DNA of 21,400 nt from Marinilabiliales bacterium (GTDB lineage Bacteria > Bacteroidota > Bacteroidia > Bacteroidales > F082), in NCBI GenBank assembly GCA_002869465.1, contig PKSW01000371.1:1-21400 (forward strand). The letters are read 5' to 3'. Under the pieces are notes generated by a model. The model did no database searches, had not been told where the DNA came from, and was given only the letters and a program-made list of their open reading frames with translations. A program made the position numbers and the translations under genes. This document shows positions 1 through 8,195 of the stretch, piece by piece; within the stretch, counting starts at the first letter, position 1, and each line of letters begins with the position of its first letter.

Positions 1-1932
1 AGAACAATGAGTTTAACAGTACCGGGAGGCGTTAATGTTGATTTCAGGGTCAGCGAGTTGGTTGATCTATATGTTGATTATACTTATGTATGGGTTAACA
101 ATGATTTAGTTGATGGTGCTGAGCATGGTGCCATGCAGGTATATGATGATGTTTGGTCACATTTTAACCTCGGTATCAAATTTAAATTAGGTGGCAATAA
201 AATAAAGAAAATGGTTGAGAACTTCGGCCTGGTTACTTTACAAGCTACACCTGATCCTTTAGAAGAAAAAGGCGATATGGTGGATGTTACCATTACGGGT
301 ACATTCCCTCCAAAATATTTCGACAAAAATGCAGTCATGTGCTTCAACACTGTACTGGTAACAGCCGATGGACAAGAATTTCCTTTAAAAACTATGAATT
401 TCAAAGGAGAGAATGTTATGGGTGACGGAACATTGATCACTTGGGGTGAAGGTGGTACGTTCACTTACACGGATCAGGTTCCTTATGATGCTGCTATGAA
501 TGTTTCAGATTTAGTAGTTGCACCAGTCGTTTACCTAAACGATGGTGAAGCTTACGAATCATGCGGTGATGCGCTGTTAGAAGGTAAAAAAGCCATGCAG
601 GTAGATCCTGTAAGGAAATTAGCAGATGGTGTTATTCACACATCAAAATTTATGAAGCATACAGAAGTTGTTGATTTTGCACCCGATGGTTACGAACTGG
701 AAACAGTAGTTTTACAGGAAGCTACCATGTACTTCCCTAAAAATAAATTCAACTTTGATAAGAATTTACCTTTAAACAAAAAAGAAGAAAATAATGTAGC
801 CCTTCAAAATTATATCACTGATATCTTGAAAGGTTGGGATTTAAAGGAAGTATCGATAAATGGTTGGGCTTCTCCTGAAGGTGAAGAAACATTTAACCAG
901 GGATTATCAGAACACAGAGCAGAAACAGCCGAGAAACATGTAATGAAAAAGCTTACACAAGCTGCTAAAGAGAATGATTTTATTGAAGATCAGCAATTTG
1001 AAGAAATCGACATCATGCTGACTGCCAATGGTCCTGACTGGAATGGCTTTATGCAGGCTGTTGAAGCTTCTGATATTAAAGATAAAGCGGCTATCATCAA
1101 TGTGATCAATTCAGCTGACCAGTCAAAAAGAGAAGAAGAGATCAGAAACATGATCCTCATTTATCCTGAATTGGAAAAAGATATTCTTCCTGCTTTAAGG
1201 CGTGCTGAAATTAATGTTTTCACATTTGAATATAAGAGACCTGCTGAAGAAATCGCTGAAATGTCAGTTACAGCTCCTGCTGAACTTACATTAGCTGAAT
1301 TACTTTATGCAGCAACCCTTACTGAAGATTTGGAAACAAAACGTGTTATCTATTCAAATGTACTGGAACTGTATCCGAAATGCCACAGAGCAATGACCAA
1401 TTTAGCTGCTGTTGAATTGGCTGATGGAAATATTGATGAAGCATTAGTTCTTCTTGAAGCATCTGATGAGCTAAATCCTGAATCATTTGAAACTTTAAAC
1501 AACATGGCTGTTTTGGCGATGATGGTTGGAGACTACGGTGATGCCAAAGAATTCCTGAACGAATCTAAAGCTTTAGGTGGCGATGTTGATTACAATATGG
1601 GTATGATAAACATCTATGAAGGTAACTACAGCGAAGCTGTTTCAAACTTAAGTGATGCCAAATGCGATTTCAACCTCGGTTTAGCGCAATTATTGAATAA
1701 AGATTACAGCGCAGCTGAAAATACATTCAAATGTGTTGAACCAAAAGACGCTGAAACTCTGTATTTATTGGCTATAGCAGCTGCCCGTCAGGATAATAAA
1801 GAAATGACTCTTGATTATCTAGGACAGTCAATAAAAGCAGATCCGGATGTAGCCTCTATGGCTGCCTTGGATCGTGAATTCCTGAAATATTATACTGATC
1901 CTGCTTTCCAGGCATTAGTAAACGCACAATAA
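1..1932 (+). CDS. OmpA-like outer-membrane protein with C-terminal TPR repeats (5'-partial)
   Basis: The frame is open from base 1, so the gene starts upstream; the first Met, at base 7, lies inside the barrel and is not a likely start. Numbered from that Met: residues 1-62 look like the last strands of an outer-membrane beta-barrel (alternating aromatic strands, ending in LGIKFKLGG). About 70-215 is a beta-rich, Ig-like stretch. About 235-345 resembles the OmpA C-terminal domain (IN-GWASPEG at 284-292, then NQGLSEHRAE at 297-306). About 425-641 holds helical TPR-like repeats. By family, the protein would link the outer membrane to peptidoglycan and offer a TPR surface to partners. The peptidoglycan-binding loop reads GWASPEG rather than the classic G-H-T-D, a variant I recall as common in Bacteroidales. 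The specific partner is unknown. The gene ends in TAA just before a strong terminator. Confidence 0.8.
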   Translation, partial: RTMSLTVPGGVNVDFRVSELVDLYVDYTYVWVNNDLVDGAEHGAMQVYDDVWSHFNLGIKFKLGGNKIKKMVENFGLVTLQATPDPLEEKGDMVDVTITGTFPPKYFDKNAVMCFNTVLVTADGQEFPLKTMNFKGENVMGDGTLITWGEGGTFTYTDQVPYDAAMNVSDLVVAPVVYLNDGEAYESCGDALLEGKKAMQVDPVRKLADGVIHTSKFMKHTEVVDFAPDGYELETVVLQEATMYFPKNKFNFDKNLPLNKKEENNVALQNYITDILKGWDLKEVSINGWASPEGEETFNQGLSEHRAETAEKHVMKKLTQAAKENDFIEDQQFEEIDIMLTANGPDWNGFMQAVEASDIKDKAAIINVINSADQSKREEEIRNMILIYPELEKDILPALRRAEINVFTFEYKRPAEEIAEMSVTAPAELTLAELLYAATLTEDLETKRVIYSNVLELYPKCHRAMTNLAAVELADGNIDEALVLLEASDELNPESFETLNNMAVLAMMVGDYGDAKEFLNESKALGGDVDYNMGMINIYEGNYSEAVSNLSDAKCDFNLGLAQLLNKDYSAAENTFKCVEPKDAETLYLLAIAAARQDNKEMTLDYLGQSIKADPDVASMAALDREFLKYYTDPAFQALVNAQ

Positions 1933-1950
1933 AAATAAACTGATTTAATT

Positions 1951-1984
1951 AAAAAAACCCGATCCGCTTGGATCGGGTTTTTTT
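1951..1984. terminator. Bidirectional rho-independent terminator
   Basis: A perfect 15-bp inverted repeat (arms 1951-1965 and 1970-1984) encloses the tetraloop GCTT. A-runs and T-runs on the outer edges let it work on both strands. It sits between the convergent OmpA-TPR gene (plus) and the deoxynucleoside kinase gene (minus) and can serve both. Confidence 0.9.
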
Positions 1985-1996
1985 ATGGACTAACAT

Positions 1997-2626
1997 CTAA
2001 AAAGTAACTCTGTGAATGCCCAGCGGATACTCCTGATCAATAACGTTTACAACTTTCTGATAATCCTTTTCGTTATTGACAAAGTCGATATTATTGGTGT
2101 CCAAAACCAATACCCGCATATTACTTTGTTTAATAAATTCAAAATACCCCTCCTGAATTTTATCCAAGTAAGTATCTTCAATTTCCTGCTCATAAGGACG
2201 TCCTCTCTGCTTGATATTCTGCTGTAATTTAATGGTTTCGACGTGTAGAAACACGAAAAGATCAGGTTTAGGTAGTTGCTGATGAATGATGTTAAAAAAG
2301 CGGGTGTATAACTTATATTCATCCGTCTGCAATGTTTTCTTGGCGAAAATGAGAGATTTGATGATATAATAATCGGATATCGTAAAAGTCTTAAACAGGT
2401 CCTGTGGCCCCAACTGATCCTTTAATTGCTGGAATCGCGAAGCAAGAAATGACATCTCCAGCGGAAAGGCATATTTATCAGGTTCTTTATAAAATTTAGG
2501 AAGGAATGAATTTTCCTCAAACTGTTCAAGGATTAATTTGGCATTGTATTCTTCAGCAATACGACTTGCCAAAGATGTTTTGCCAGCCCCTATATTGCCT
2601 TCTATGGCTATAAAATTATATTTCAT
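1997..2626 (-). CDS. Deoxynucleoside kinase
   Basis: A 209-residue P-loop kinase of the deoxynucleoside kinase family. It transfers phosphate from ATP to the 5'-OH of deoxynucleosides in cytosolic nucleotide salvage. Visible features are the Walker A loop GNIGAGKTS (residues 10-18), an LEQFEEN segment (33-39) carrying the likely catalytic Glu, SDYYIIKSLIFAK (84-96) where relatives have the DRS/DRY region, and an arginine-rich LID (KQRGRPYEQEIE, 139-150). The ATG at 2626 is preferred because the protein then begins MKYNFIAIEGN, as in relatives; a longer open frame to 2680 would add 18 unlikely residues. Its start overlaps the end of folK by 11 bases, so the two are probably translationally coupled. 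The stop is TAG. Substrate preference cannot be read from the sequence. Confidence 0.9.
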   Translation of the reverse strand: MKYNFIAIEGNIGAGKTSLASRIAEEYNAKLILEQFEENSFLPKFYKEPDKYAFPLEMSFLASRFQQLKDQLGPQDLFKTFTISDYYIIKSLIFAKKTLQTDEYKLYTRFFNIIHQQLPKPDLFVFLHVETIKLQQNIKQRGRPYEQEIEDTYLDKIQEGYFEFIKQSNMRVLVLDTNNIDFVNNEKDYQKVVNVIDQEYPLGIHRVTF

Positions 2627-3155
2627 CTTTCTGCTTCTCTTTAAAAATATGCACTCCCAGCGAGTCTTCGACGGAGGCAAGCAATTCTGAATTTGTTTTT
2701 TTCAGCAAAGGATGAACATATTGCGGAGCTATCTCTGCAAGGGGTACTATAGCAAAACGCCGTTCATGTAATCGGGGATGGGGAATGGTGAGTAATGGCA
2801 GATCAATTATTGCATTATTAAAATACAGTATATCAATATCAATAAGCCTCGACTGGTATCTTTCAGTCATGTTTCGTTTTCGACCTAGTTTTTCTTCGAT
2901 AGTTAAAATGCGTGCCAGCAGCTCATGCGGCAACAGAGGCGTCTCAACTAAAATGAGTTGATTCAGAAATTTTTTATCCGCTCTAAATCCCCACGCCTCA
3001 CTCTCATAAACTGATGACAATTGCATTACCCTTCCTGCTTCATCTTCTACCATAGATATTGCCTGTTTGATCAGTTCAAACCTGGGCTCCATATTGCTGC
3101 CCGCCAACAGGTATGCTTTATTAAGTTTTGTCAACGGATTTTTTTTGATTGACAC
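2616..3155 (-). CDS. folK: 2-amino-4-hydroxy-6-hydroxymethyldihydropteridine pyrophosphokinase
   Basis: A 179-residue HPPK, the folate-pathway enzyme that moves pyrophosphate from ATP to 6-hydroxymethyl-7,8-dihydropterin. Support: AYLLAGSN near the N-terminus (14-21), the HPPK signature RYQSRLIDIDILYF (99-112) with the paired Mg-binding Asp residues D106 and D108, and HPRLHERRFAIVPLAEIAP (126-144). The usual G-P before the signature Arg is Q-S here. The start is GTG at 3155, with no ATG nearby in frame; a TTG seven codons further in is an alternative and the ribosome site is weak, so the N-terminus is uncertain. It is first in a two-gene minus-strand unit with the kinase gene. From memory, folK, this kinase and sppA are often neighbours in Bacteroidetes. 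Confidence 0.92.
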   Translation of the reverse strand: MSIKKNPLTKLNKAYLLAGSNMEPRFELIKQAISMVEDEAGRVMQLSSVYESEAWGFRADKKFLNQLILVETPLLPHELLARILTIEEKLGRKRNMTERYQSRLIDIDILYFNNAIIDLPLLTIPHPRLHERRFAIVPLAEIAPQYVHPLLKKTNSELLASVEDSLGVHIFKEKQKDEI

Positions 3156-3364
3156 AAAATTAAGAAATGCAATCCTTTCACCTCTTTATAAAAACAGGAA
3201 TTAATTCAAAGTAATCAACAATCAGGTAAAATCATAATTTCATTATACCTAATAAACACCTCCTCAATTCAAGTCAAGGTATAAATATGAAGTTTATAAT
3301 GGATTCACAATGGCATTTTTATTAATATTGTATGGAATAATCAGCACCATAAAAATAAATTGAT

Positions 3365-5143
3365 ATGAAAGAATTCTTTAAATTTATGTTTGCCTCCTTT
3401 CTTGGCACATTGCTCACCTTACTTGTTATTGGATTGATCTTTGTCGGAATGATAGCAGGTATTGTGTCCATGACGCAAGATAAAGAAGTAGAAGTAAAAT
3501 CCAACAGTGTATTGCTCATTAGCTGGAAAACACCTATTCAGGATCGCGGTTCTGAAAATCCATTTGAAAACTTCGATTTCAACACGATGGAAAGTAAAAA
3601 GCCTGTTGGGCTGAATACCATTTTAACAAATCTTGAAAAAGCATCTGAAGACCCAAATATTGATGGCATTTTTCTGGATATGGAATCTGTTCCTGCCGGC
3701 ATGGCCACCCTGGAAGAAATTCGAAATAAACTGGTGGAGTTTAAACAAAGTGGAAAATTTATTATCAGCTACGCGAATAATTACGATCAGAAAGGATATT
3801 ACCTGGCTAGCCTGGCCGATGAAATTTACATGAATCCCGAAGGTATGATCCTTTTTAAAGGCTTACATGCTCAATTAATGTTTTTTAAGGGATTACTTGA
3901 AAAGCTGGAAATTGATATGCAGGTATTACGCGGACCCGATAATAAATTTAAGAGTGCCGTTGAACCACTGTTACTTGAAAAAATGAGTGAAGCCAACAGG
4001 GAACAATTTGAAACCTTATTAAATTCAGCATGGGGACAAATGCTGGTAGATCTTTCAAACAGCCGTGATATCAGTATAGACGATTTAAATCAAATCGCCG
4101 ACCAACTGGAATTAACCTCTGCCGAAAAAGCCCTTGAATATAATTTTGTGGATGGAATTATGTACCGAGATGAACTCATCGATTTACTCAAAGAGAAAAC
4201 CGGGCGTGATGAAGATGAGAAAGTGAATAGCGTAAGCTTTGGAAAATATACCAATGCGAAGAGCAAAAAAGAACGCAAAATGACCAAAAATAAAGTGGCA
4301 GTAATTTATGCTGAAGGCAGCATTGTTCAGGGCAAAGGCGGACAGGGAGAAATTGGTTCTGCCTCTCTGGCGGCTACCATCCGTAAAGTCAGGAAAGATG
4401 AAAACGTTAAAGCCATTGTTTTCCGTGTGAATTCACCGGGTGGCGATGCACAGGCATCAGAAGAAATCCGAAGGGAGGTTGAATTAGCTGGTATTGATAA
4501 GCCATTCATTGTTTCAATGGGCAATCTCGCTGCTTCAGGAGGTTACTGGATTTCCACCAATGCAGATTATATTTTTGCACAACCTACCACCATTACAGGT
4601 TCAATAGGCGTGTTTGGTATCATCCCCAACTTCAAAGAATTATTTAACAACAAATTGGGAATTACTTTCGACGAGGTGATGACCAACCAAAATGCAGATT
4701 TCATTGATGTAATGAAACCCATGAGCGAATTCCAGAAAGCCAAGATAAACGAGCAGATTGTAAAAATTTATGAAGATTTTACAAATCTTGTGGCTACCAC
4801 ACGTAACCTTGATGTGGCATACGTAAACGAAGTAGGCCGCGGCAGGGTTTGGCTTGGCACCGATGCACTTGAACTGAAACTTGTTGACCAGTTAGGCGGC
4901 CTTGAAGATGCCATTGCCTATGCCGCCGAACAGGCTGAACTGGGCGAAGAATATCGTTTATCCGAATACCCGAAACAAGAAGATTTCGTTGAACAGTTAA
5001 TAAAAGAGATTATGGGTGATGTAAAAACCCGGATGATCGGCAATGAATTAGGAGATTTCAGAACCTATTACGACCAATACCAAAGTATTCGTAAAATGGA
5101 AGGTATACAGGCTCGTTTGCCCTATACTTTTACAATTGATTAA
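3365..5143 (+). CDS. sppA: Signal peptide peptidase SppA, 67-kDa type
   Basis: At 592 residues this is the long, two-domain SppA rather than the short single-domain form. It is a membrane-bound Ser/Lys protease that degrades signal peptides left in the cytoplasmic membrane. One N-terminal membrane helix spans about residues 8-36. The N-terminal half holds the general-base Lys (K196 in KFKSAVEP, matching the KSAVEP motif of E. coli SppA). The C-terminal half holds the nucleophile S391 in MGNLAASGGYWIS, preceded by RVNSPGGD (354-361) and followed by TTITGSIGVFG (408-418). Both catalytic residues are present, so it should be active. It has its own terminator and is divergent from folK across about 210 bases in which I see no convincing paired promoter. 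Confidence 0.95.
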   Translation: MKEFFKFMFASFLGTLLTLLVIGLIFVGMIAGIVSMTQDKEVEVKSNSVLLISWKTPIQDRGSENPFENFDFNTMESKKPVGLNTILTNLEKASEDPNIDGIFLDMESVPAGMATLEEIRNKLVEFKQSGKFIISYANNYDQKGYYLASLADEIYMNPEGMILFKGLHAQLMFFKGLLEKLEIDMQVLRGPDNKFKSAVEPLLLEKMSEANREQFETLLNSAWGQMLVDLSNSRDISIDDLNQIADQLELTSAEKALEYNFVDGIMYRDELIDLLKEKTGRDEDEKVNSVSFGKYTNAKSKKERKMTKNKVAVIYAEGSIVQGKGGQGEIGSASLAATIRKVRKDENVKAIVFRVNSPGGDAQASEEIRREVELAGIDKPFIVSMGNLAASGGYWISTNADYIFAQPTTITGSIGVFGIIPNFKELFNNKLGITFDEVMTNQNADFIDVMKPMSEFQKAKINEQIVKIYEDFTNLVATTRNLDVAYVNEVGRGRVWLGTDALELKLVDQLGGLEDAIAYAAEQAELGEEYRLSEYPKQEDFVEQLIKEIMGDVKTRMIGNELGDFRTYYDQYQSIRKMEGIQARLPYTFTID

Positions 5144-5160
5144 TTTTTAAAAAATCGCAC

Positions 5161-5198
5161 AAAAGGGTAACAGCTTTAAAATGCTGTTACCTTTTTTT
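5161..5198 (+). terminator. Rho-independent terminator of sppA
   Basis: Arms 5161-5174 and 5183-5196 pair over 14 positions with one G-U wobble around an 8-base loop, followed by a T-run to 5198. It begins 17 bases after the sppA stop. Confidence 0.85.
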
Positions 5199-5332
5199 AC
5201 GAAGTTAACCGACTAAAGGAAGCATCTGTTTCCCACCCTATCATTTGGTGCCTGCTTGTTCTTTTCCTTCATCTTTCTATATTCTTTTTGTTAAGTATTT
5301 GTTAATTAATAAATAAGGATTAACAAATTATT

Positions 5333-5340
5333 TACTTTCG
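5333..5340 (+). promoter_or_regulatory. Possible Bacteroidetes -7 box for the 5376 gene
   Basis: TACTTTCG matches the Bacteroidetes -7 consensus TAnnTTTG at all but one position and lies 35 bases before the ATG at 5376. No well-spaced TTTG -33 element is visible: the nearest, at 5298-5301, is 31 bases away. Tentative. Confidence 0.3.
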
Positions 5341-5375
5341 GCCCACTTATCAATTTTTTACTAAAATTCAAACAC

Positions 5376-6116
5376 ATGAAAAGAACGCTAATGCTTACCG
5401 CTTTACTTGTTGGAGCGATAATGATGACCATTGGTCAAACTGATTACAAAATGTGGCAACTTGTATATTTAAAAGCGCTACCAGGTGCTGATATGGAAGC
5501 TGCTGCTAAGGCCATGGCCGACCACAACAAAAATTTTCATCCCGACGGAAAATACCATGCGTCCGTATGGGCCAACAATACAGGAAGCAGAGTAGGAACT
5601 CTTGTATGGGTAATGGGACCTGCTACTTTTACAGACCATGATGCACGCCCTTCCGGTAAAGAACACGATGAAGACTGGCGCAATGTAATGAAGTATTTTA
5701 AACTTGTTTCAAATGAATACTGGAAATTAGACGAAAAGAAATCCTATGAACCCGAAGACTTCAAATTTGGAGATAAGGTTATATGGACAGTTTATGATAT
5801 TGCACCTGGTGAAGGCTATCGTTTTGCAGCTATGCTGGAGAAAATTGCAGAAGTGTATAAAGCAAAAAAATACGACCATAATTTCGCGGTTTATTGGAAT
5901 AAATTCGATAATAAAGAAGGACGCGATGCAGCCATTGAAGTATCATTTAGCAAATGGGCCTTTATGGACGAAGATAATAGCATGAAAAAAGACTATGAAG
6001 AAGTTCATGGTGAAGGCAGCTGGTGGAAATTAATTGAAGAATACCGTGATTGTGTTATCTCTTCAGAAGATGAAGTTTCTGTACTGATACCAGAGATGAG
6101 TGCTTCGGTAGAATAA
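5376..6116 (+). CDS. Secreted protein of unknown function, probable tandem dimeric alpha/beta-barrel domains
   Basis: I do not recognise a named family. The 246-residue product starts with a signal peptide (Lys-Arg, then a hydrophobic core to about residue 19) with likely cleavage G20|Q21, leaving glutamine first as in many Bacteroidetes exported proteins. The mature part seems to have two similar halves. Each begins with a beta strand (YKMWQLVYLKALPG at 24-37; VIWTVYDIAPGEGY starting near 134), continues with a helix of about 20 residues, then beta strands and a Trp/Asp-rich acidic segment. This order suggests two ferredoxin-like (antibiotic-monooxygenase/NIPSNAP-type) domains; that is inference from secondary-structure pattern only. 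The only Cys, near the C-terminus, makes disulfides unlikely. It is a single gene with its own terminator, probably periplasmic. Confidence 0.75.
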   Translation: MKRTLMLTALLVGAIMMTIGQTDYKMWQLVYLKALPGADMEAAAKAMADHNKNFHPDGKYHASVWANNTGSRVGTLVWVMGPATFTDHDARPSGKEHDEDWRNVMKYFKLVSNEYWKLDEKKSYEPEDFKFGDKVIWTVYDIAPGEGYRFAAMLEKIAEVYKAKKYDHNFAVYWNKFDNKEGRDAAIEVSFSKWAFMDEDNSMKKDYEEVHGEGSWWKLIEEYRDCVISSEDEVSVLIPEMSASVE

Positions 6117-6137
6117 AAAACCATCATTAAAGAACTT

Positions 6138-6170
6138 AATCCCGGCAGAACCATCTTCCGGGATTTTTTT
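6138..6170 (+). terminator. Rho-independent terminator of the 5376 gene
   Basis: An 8-bp GC-rich stem (6138-6145 with 6158-6165), a 12-base loop and seven T residues ending at 6170. It lies 22 bases after the stop codon at 6116. Confidence 0.85.
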
Positions 6171-6206
6171 GTCTATTACATTCTCTCTGCCATTTCAGTC
6201 AATTCT

Positions 6207-6214
6207 TATCTTCG
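6207..6214 (+). promoter_or_regulatory. Possible -7 box of the six-gene operon
   Basis: TATCTTCG differs from TAnnTTTG at one position and lies 18 bases before the ATG at 6233, just after the preceding terminator, where a promoter is expected. I see no clear -33 element, so this is tentative. Confidence 0.3.
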
Positions 6215-6232
6215 TAAAAAATCTATTCATTA

Positions 6233-7378
6233 ATGAATACAATCGAAAAACGCATCTTGGGATTATCAAGCCTAATTGGAAACACCCCTTTGCTTGCTAT
6301 CAATTTTATTTATAAGAATGAGGAAAGAACAATTTACGCTAAAGCAGAAAACCTCAATATGACCGGAAGTATCAAAGATCGTATGGCATTTCATATCATA
6401 GAAAATGCTTACGAAAAAGGAGTTTTGCATGCTGGCGATAGACTTATAGAGGCGACTAGTGGGAATACAGGAATTTCAATAGCCGCCATTGGAAAAGCGA
6501 TGGGTCATCAGGTTACTATTTTCATGCCCGATTGGATGAGTGATGAGCGTAAAAACCTGATTCGAAGTTTAGGGGCTGAAATAAGATTAGTAAGCAAAGC
6601 TGAGGGAGGATTCCTTGGAAGTATCAGTATGGCAGAAAATCTTGCGAAAAAGAATCCTAATACATTTCTTCCCTGTCAATTTACTAATTATGATAATGTT
6701 GATGCTCATTATACAACAACTGGTCCTGAATTATGGTGGCAATTACGTTATCGTCGTTTAAAACCAAGCGCTTTTGTTGCAGGTGTAGGAACAGGAGGTA
6801 CGGTTATGGGAGTTTGTAAATTCCTCAAAGAACAGGATGAAAACATTAAAATTCATCCGTTAGAACCTGCTAATTCGCCTACCATGTCTACAGGATGTAA
6901 AGTAGGAAAACATCGGATCCAAGGCATTTCTGATGAATTTATTCCATCAATTGTCGACCTTAACCAACTGGATAAAATTGTAAGTGTTGATGACGGTGAT
7001 GCCATCATAATGGCACAGAAACTCTCACAATCACTCGGACTTGCCGTGGGTATTTCTTCCGGGGCTAATTTTCTTGGTGCTTTAAAAATACAAAATGAGA
7101 TGGGAAGTAATGATGTTGTGGTTACGGTATTTCCTGACAGCAATAAGAAATATCTAAGCACTGACTTATTGCATGAGGAGCCACTGAAAGAAGGTTTCTT
7201 GTCACCTGAAGTTAACCTCAAAGATTTCAGGGCATTAAAAAGAGTATGTCATACTTGTTGTGACCCTACTGATTGTGTTGAGGCCCACTATACAGGTGAG
7301 GATATTGAGTTCATGTTACCCTATTGTGCAAGAAGAGGACAACCGAAACTACAGAACCCAATTATAAAAGCTGATTAA
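6233..7378 (+). CDS. Cysteine-synthase-family PLP enzyme with Cys-rich C-terminal extension
   Basis: A fold-type II PLP enzyme of the cysteine synthase/cystathionine beta-synthase family, which joins an activated serine to sulfide or another thiol. Visible: the PLP lysine K48 in MTGSIKDRM, the substrate loop TSGNTG (75-80), the phosphate-binding loop GTGGT (186-190), SSGAN (275-279) and PDSNKKYLST (301-310), whose S303 lies where the PLP-ring serine is found. The catalytic core ends near residue 315, the usual length of CysK. About 65 further residues carry C339, C342, C343, C348 and C365 in a CHTCC...DC...C arrangement that could bind metal or form disulfides. The true substrate is uncertain, so I give no cysK/cysM symbol. 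It is the first gene of a tight operon, with the next start 20 bases away. Confidence 0.88.
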   Translation: MNTIEKRILGLSSLIGNTPLLAINFIYKNEERTIYAKAENLNMTGSIKDRMAFHIIENAYEKGVLHAGDRLIEATSGNTGISIAAIGKAMGHQVTIFMPDWMSDERKNLIRSLGAEIRLVSKAEGGFLGSISMAENLAKKNPNTFLPCQFTNYDNVDAHYTTTGPELWWQLRYRRLKPSAFVAGVGTGGTVMGVCKFLKEQDENIKIHPLEPANSPTMSTGCKVGKHRIQGISDEFIPSIVDLNQLDKIVSVDDGDAIIMAQKLSQSLGLAVGISSGANFLGALKIQNEMGSNDVVVTVFPDSNKKYLSTDLLHEEPLKEGFLSPEVNLKDFRALKRVCHTCCDPTDCVEAHYTGEDIEFMLPYCARRGQPKLQNPIIKAD

Positions 7379-7398
7379 TAATACTAATTAAATTTAAA

Positions 7399-7743
7399 AT
7401 GGCATTTGATGATTTCTTAGCCGACCGCATTCGTGTCGCATTGAAAGAGAAAAAAGCCCGTTTTTCCGAGAAGCAGATGATGGGCGGTTTGGCATTTATG
7501 GTAGGTGATAAAATGTGTGTGGGTGTCATTAAAAACAACATGATGGCCCGTATTGATCCTGACCTATATGAAGATTCCATTACAAGACCCGGTTGCCGGC
7601 CCATGGATTTTACCGGCAGACCTATGAATGGTTGGGTATATTTGGAGCCGGATGCCATTGATTTGGATGATGATTTGAATGAATGGGTTCAACTGGCCCT
7701 TGATTACAATCCCAAAGCGAAATCAAGTAAAAAGGGAAAGTAA
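7399..7743 (+). CDS. TfoX N-terminal domain protein
   Basis: A 114-residue protein matching the TfoX/Sxy N-terminal domain alone. Typical features are the EKQMMGGLAFMVGDKMCVGV segment (24-43), where the family has a K-M-F-G-G core, and the following ARIDP strand (50-54). In gammaproteobacteria, full-length TfoX/Sxy controls competence genes. Short stand-alone copies are widespread and not tied to competence, so a DNA-uptake role should not be assumed. The tail is Lys-rich. The next gene starts at the base right after its TAA stop, which points to co-translation. Confidence 0.85.
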   Translation: MAFDDFLADRIRVALKEKKARFSEKQMMGGLAFMVGDKMCVGVIKNNMMARIDPDLYEDSITRPGCRPMDFTGRPMNGWVYLEPDAIDLDDDLNEWVQLALDYNPKAKSSKKGK

Positions 7744-8184
7744 ATGGACAATATGTGGACATGCCACGAATGTGGCCAGAAATTTCTGCATGAAAACCAA
7801 AATCATTCATGTAACGAAAGGACTGTAGACAGTTTTTTCAATGGGAAGTCGGACAGTGTTCTTGAACTATTCCAGTATTTCATCCAGGAATATCAGAAGA
7901 TAGGAGGCTTTGTATTACATCCGGCCAAGTCGCGTATTGCATTTGCTGCTAAGATTCGTTTTGGTTATATAGCAAGAGTTGGAAAAGATTTTATAGATAT
8001 CGCATTAACTTTTAACAAAGCTTACCGCGATAATTTATGCTTTTACCGCATAGGGGAAGCGCCGGGTGGCAAAATCTTTCAGCATTACATTCGGCTCAAG
8101 CACAAAGATGATGTCAACGATGAAGTGAGAAGATTTATGCGAGTGGCTTTGCAGGTGGGAAATAAACAACCAATAACCGAGTAA
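7744..8184 (+). CDS. DUF5655-type protein with zinc-finger-like N-terminus
   Basis: A 146-residue cytosolic protein. Residues 7-23 form a compact C-x2-C-x10-H-x-C pattern (WTCHECGQKF...NHSC), a probable zinc knuckle. The rest, about 28-140, resembles DUF5655: helix FFNGKSDSVLELFQYFI, then LHPAKSRIAFAAKIRFGYIARVGKDF and paired strands ending in a helix near the C-terminus. The molecular function of the family is unknown to me. It directly abuts the TfoX-N gene with no spacer; a second Met at residue 4 is an alternative start but would barely change the protein. Confidence 0.75.
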   Translation: MDNMWTCHECGQKFLHENQNHSCNERTVDSFFNGKSDSVLELFQYFIQEYQKIGGFVLHPAKSRIAFAAKIRFGYIARVGKDFIDIALTFNKAYRDNLCFYRIGEAPGGKIFQHYIRLKHKDDVNDEVRRFMRVALQVGNKQPITE

Positions 8185-8195
8185 TATATTGTAGA

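Noticed and set aside
84..464. A 126-residue open frame on the minus strand inside the OmpA-TPR gene
   Set aside because: It lies fully opposite a well-supported coding region, has no family resemblance and no promoter or ribosome site.
3156..3364. Promoters for the divergent folK and sppA genes
   Set aside because: Partial -7 matches exist (for example TAATATTG at 3323-3330), but none has a properly spaced -33 partner, so I did not annotate them.
7399..7743. TfoX-N gene as a sign of natural competence
   Set aside because: The domain alone is common in non-competent bacteria, and no DNA-uptake genes are nearby.
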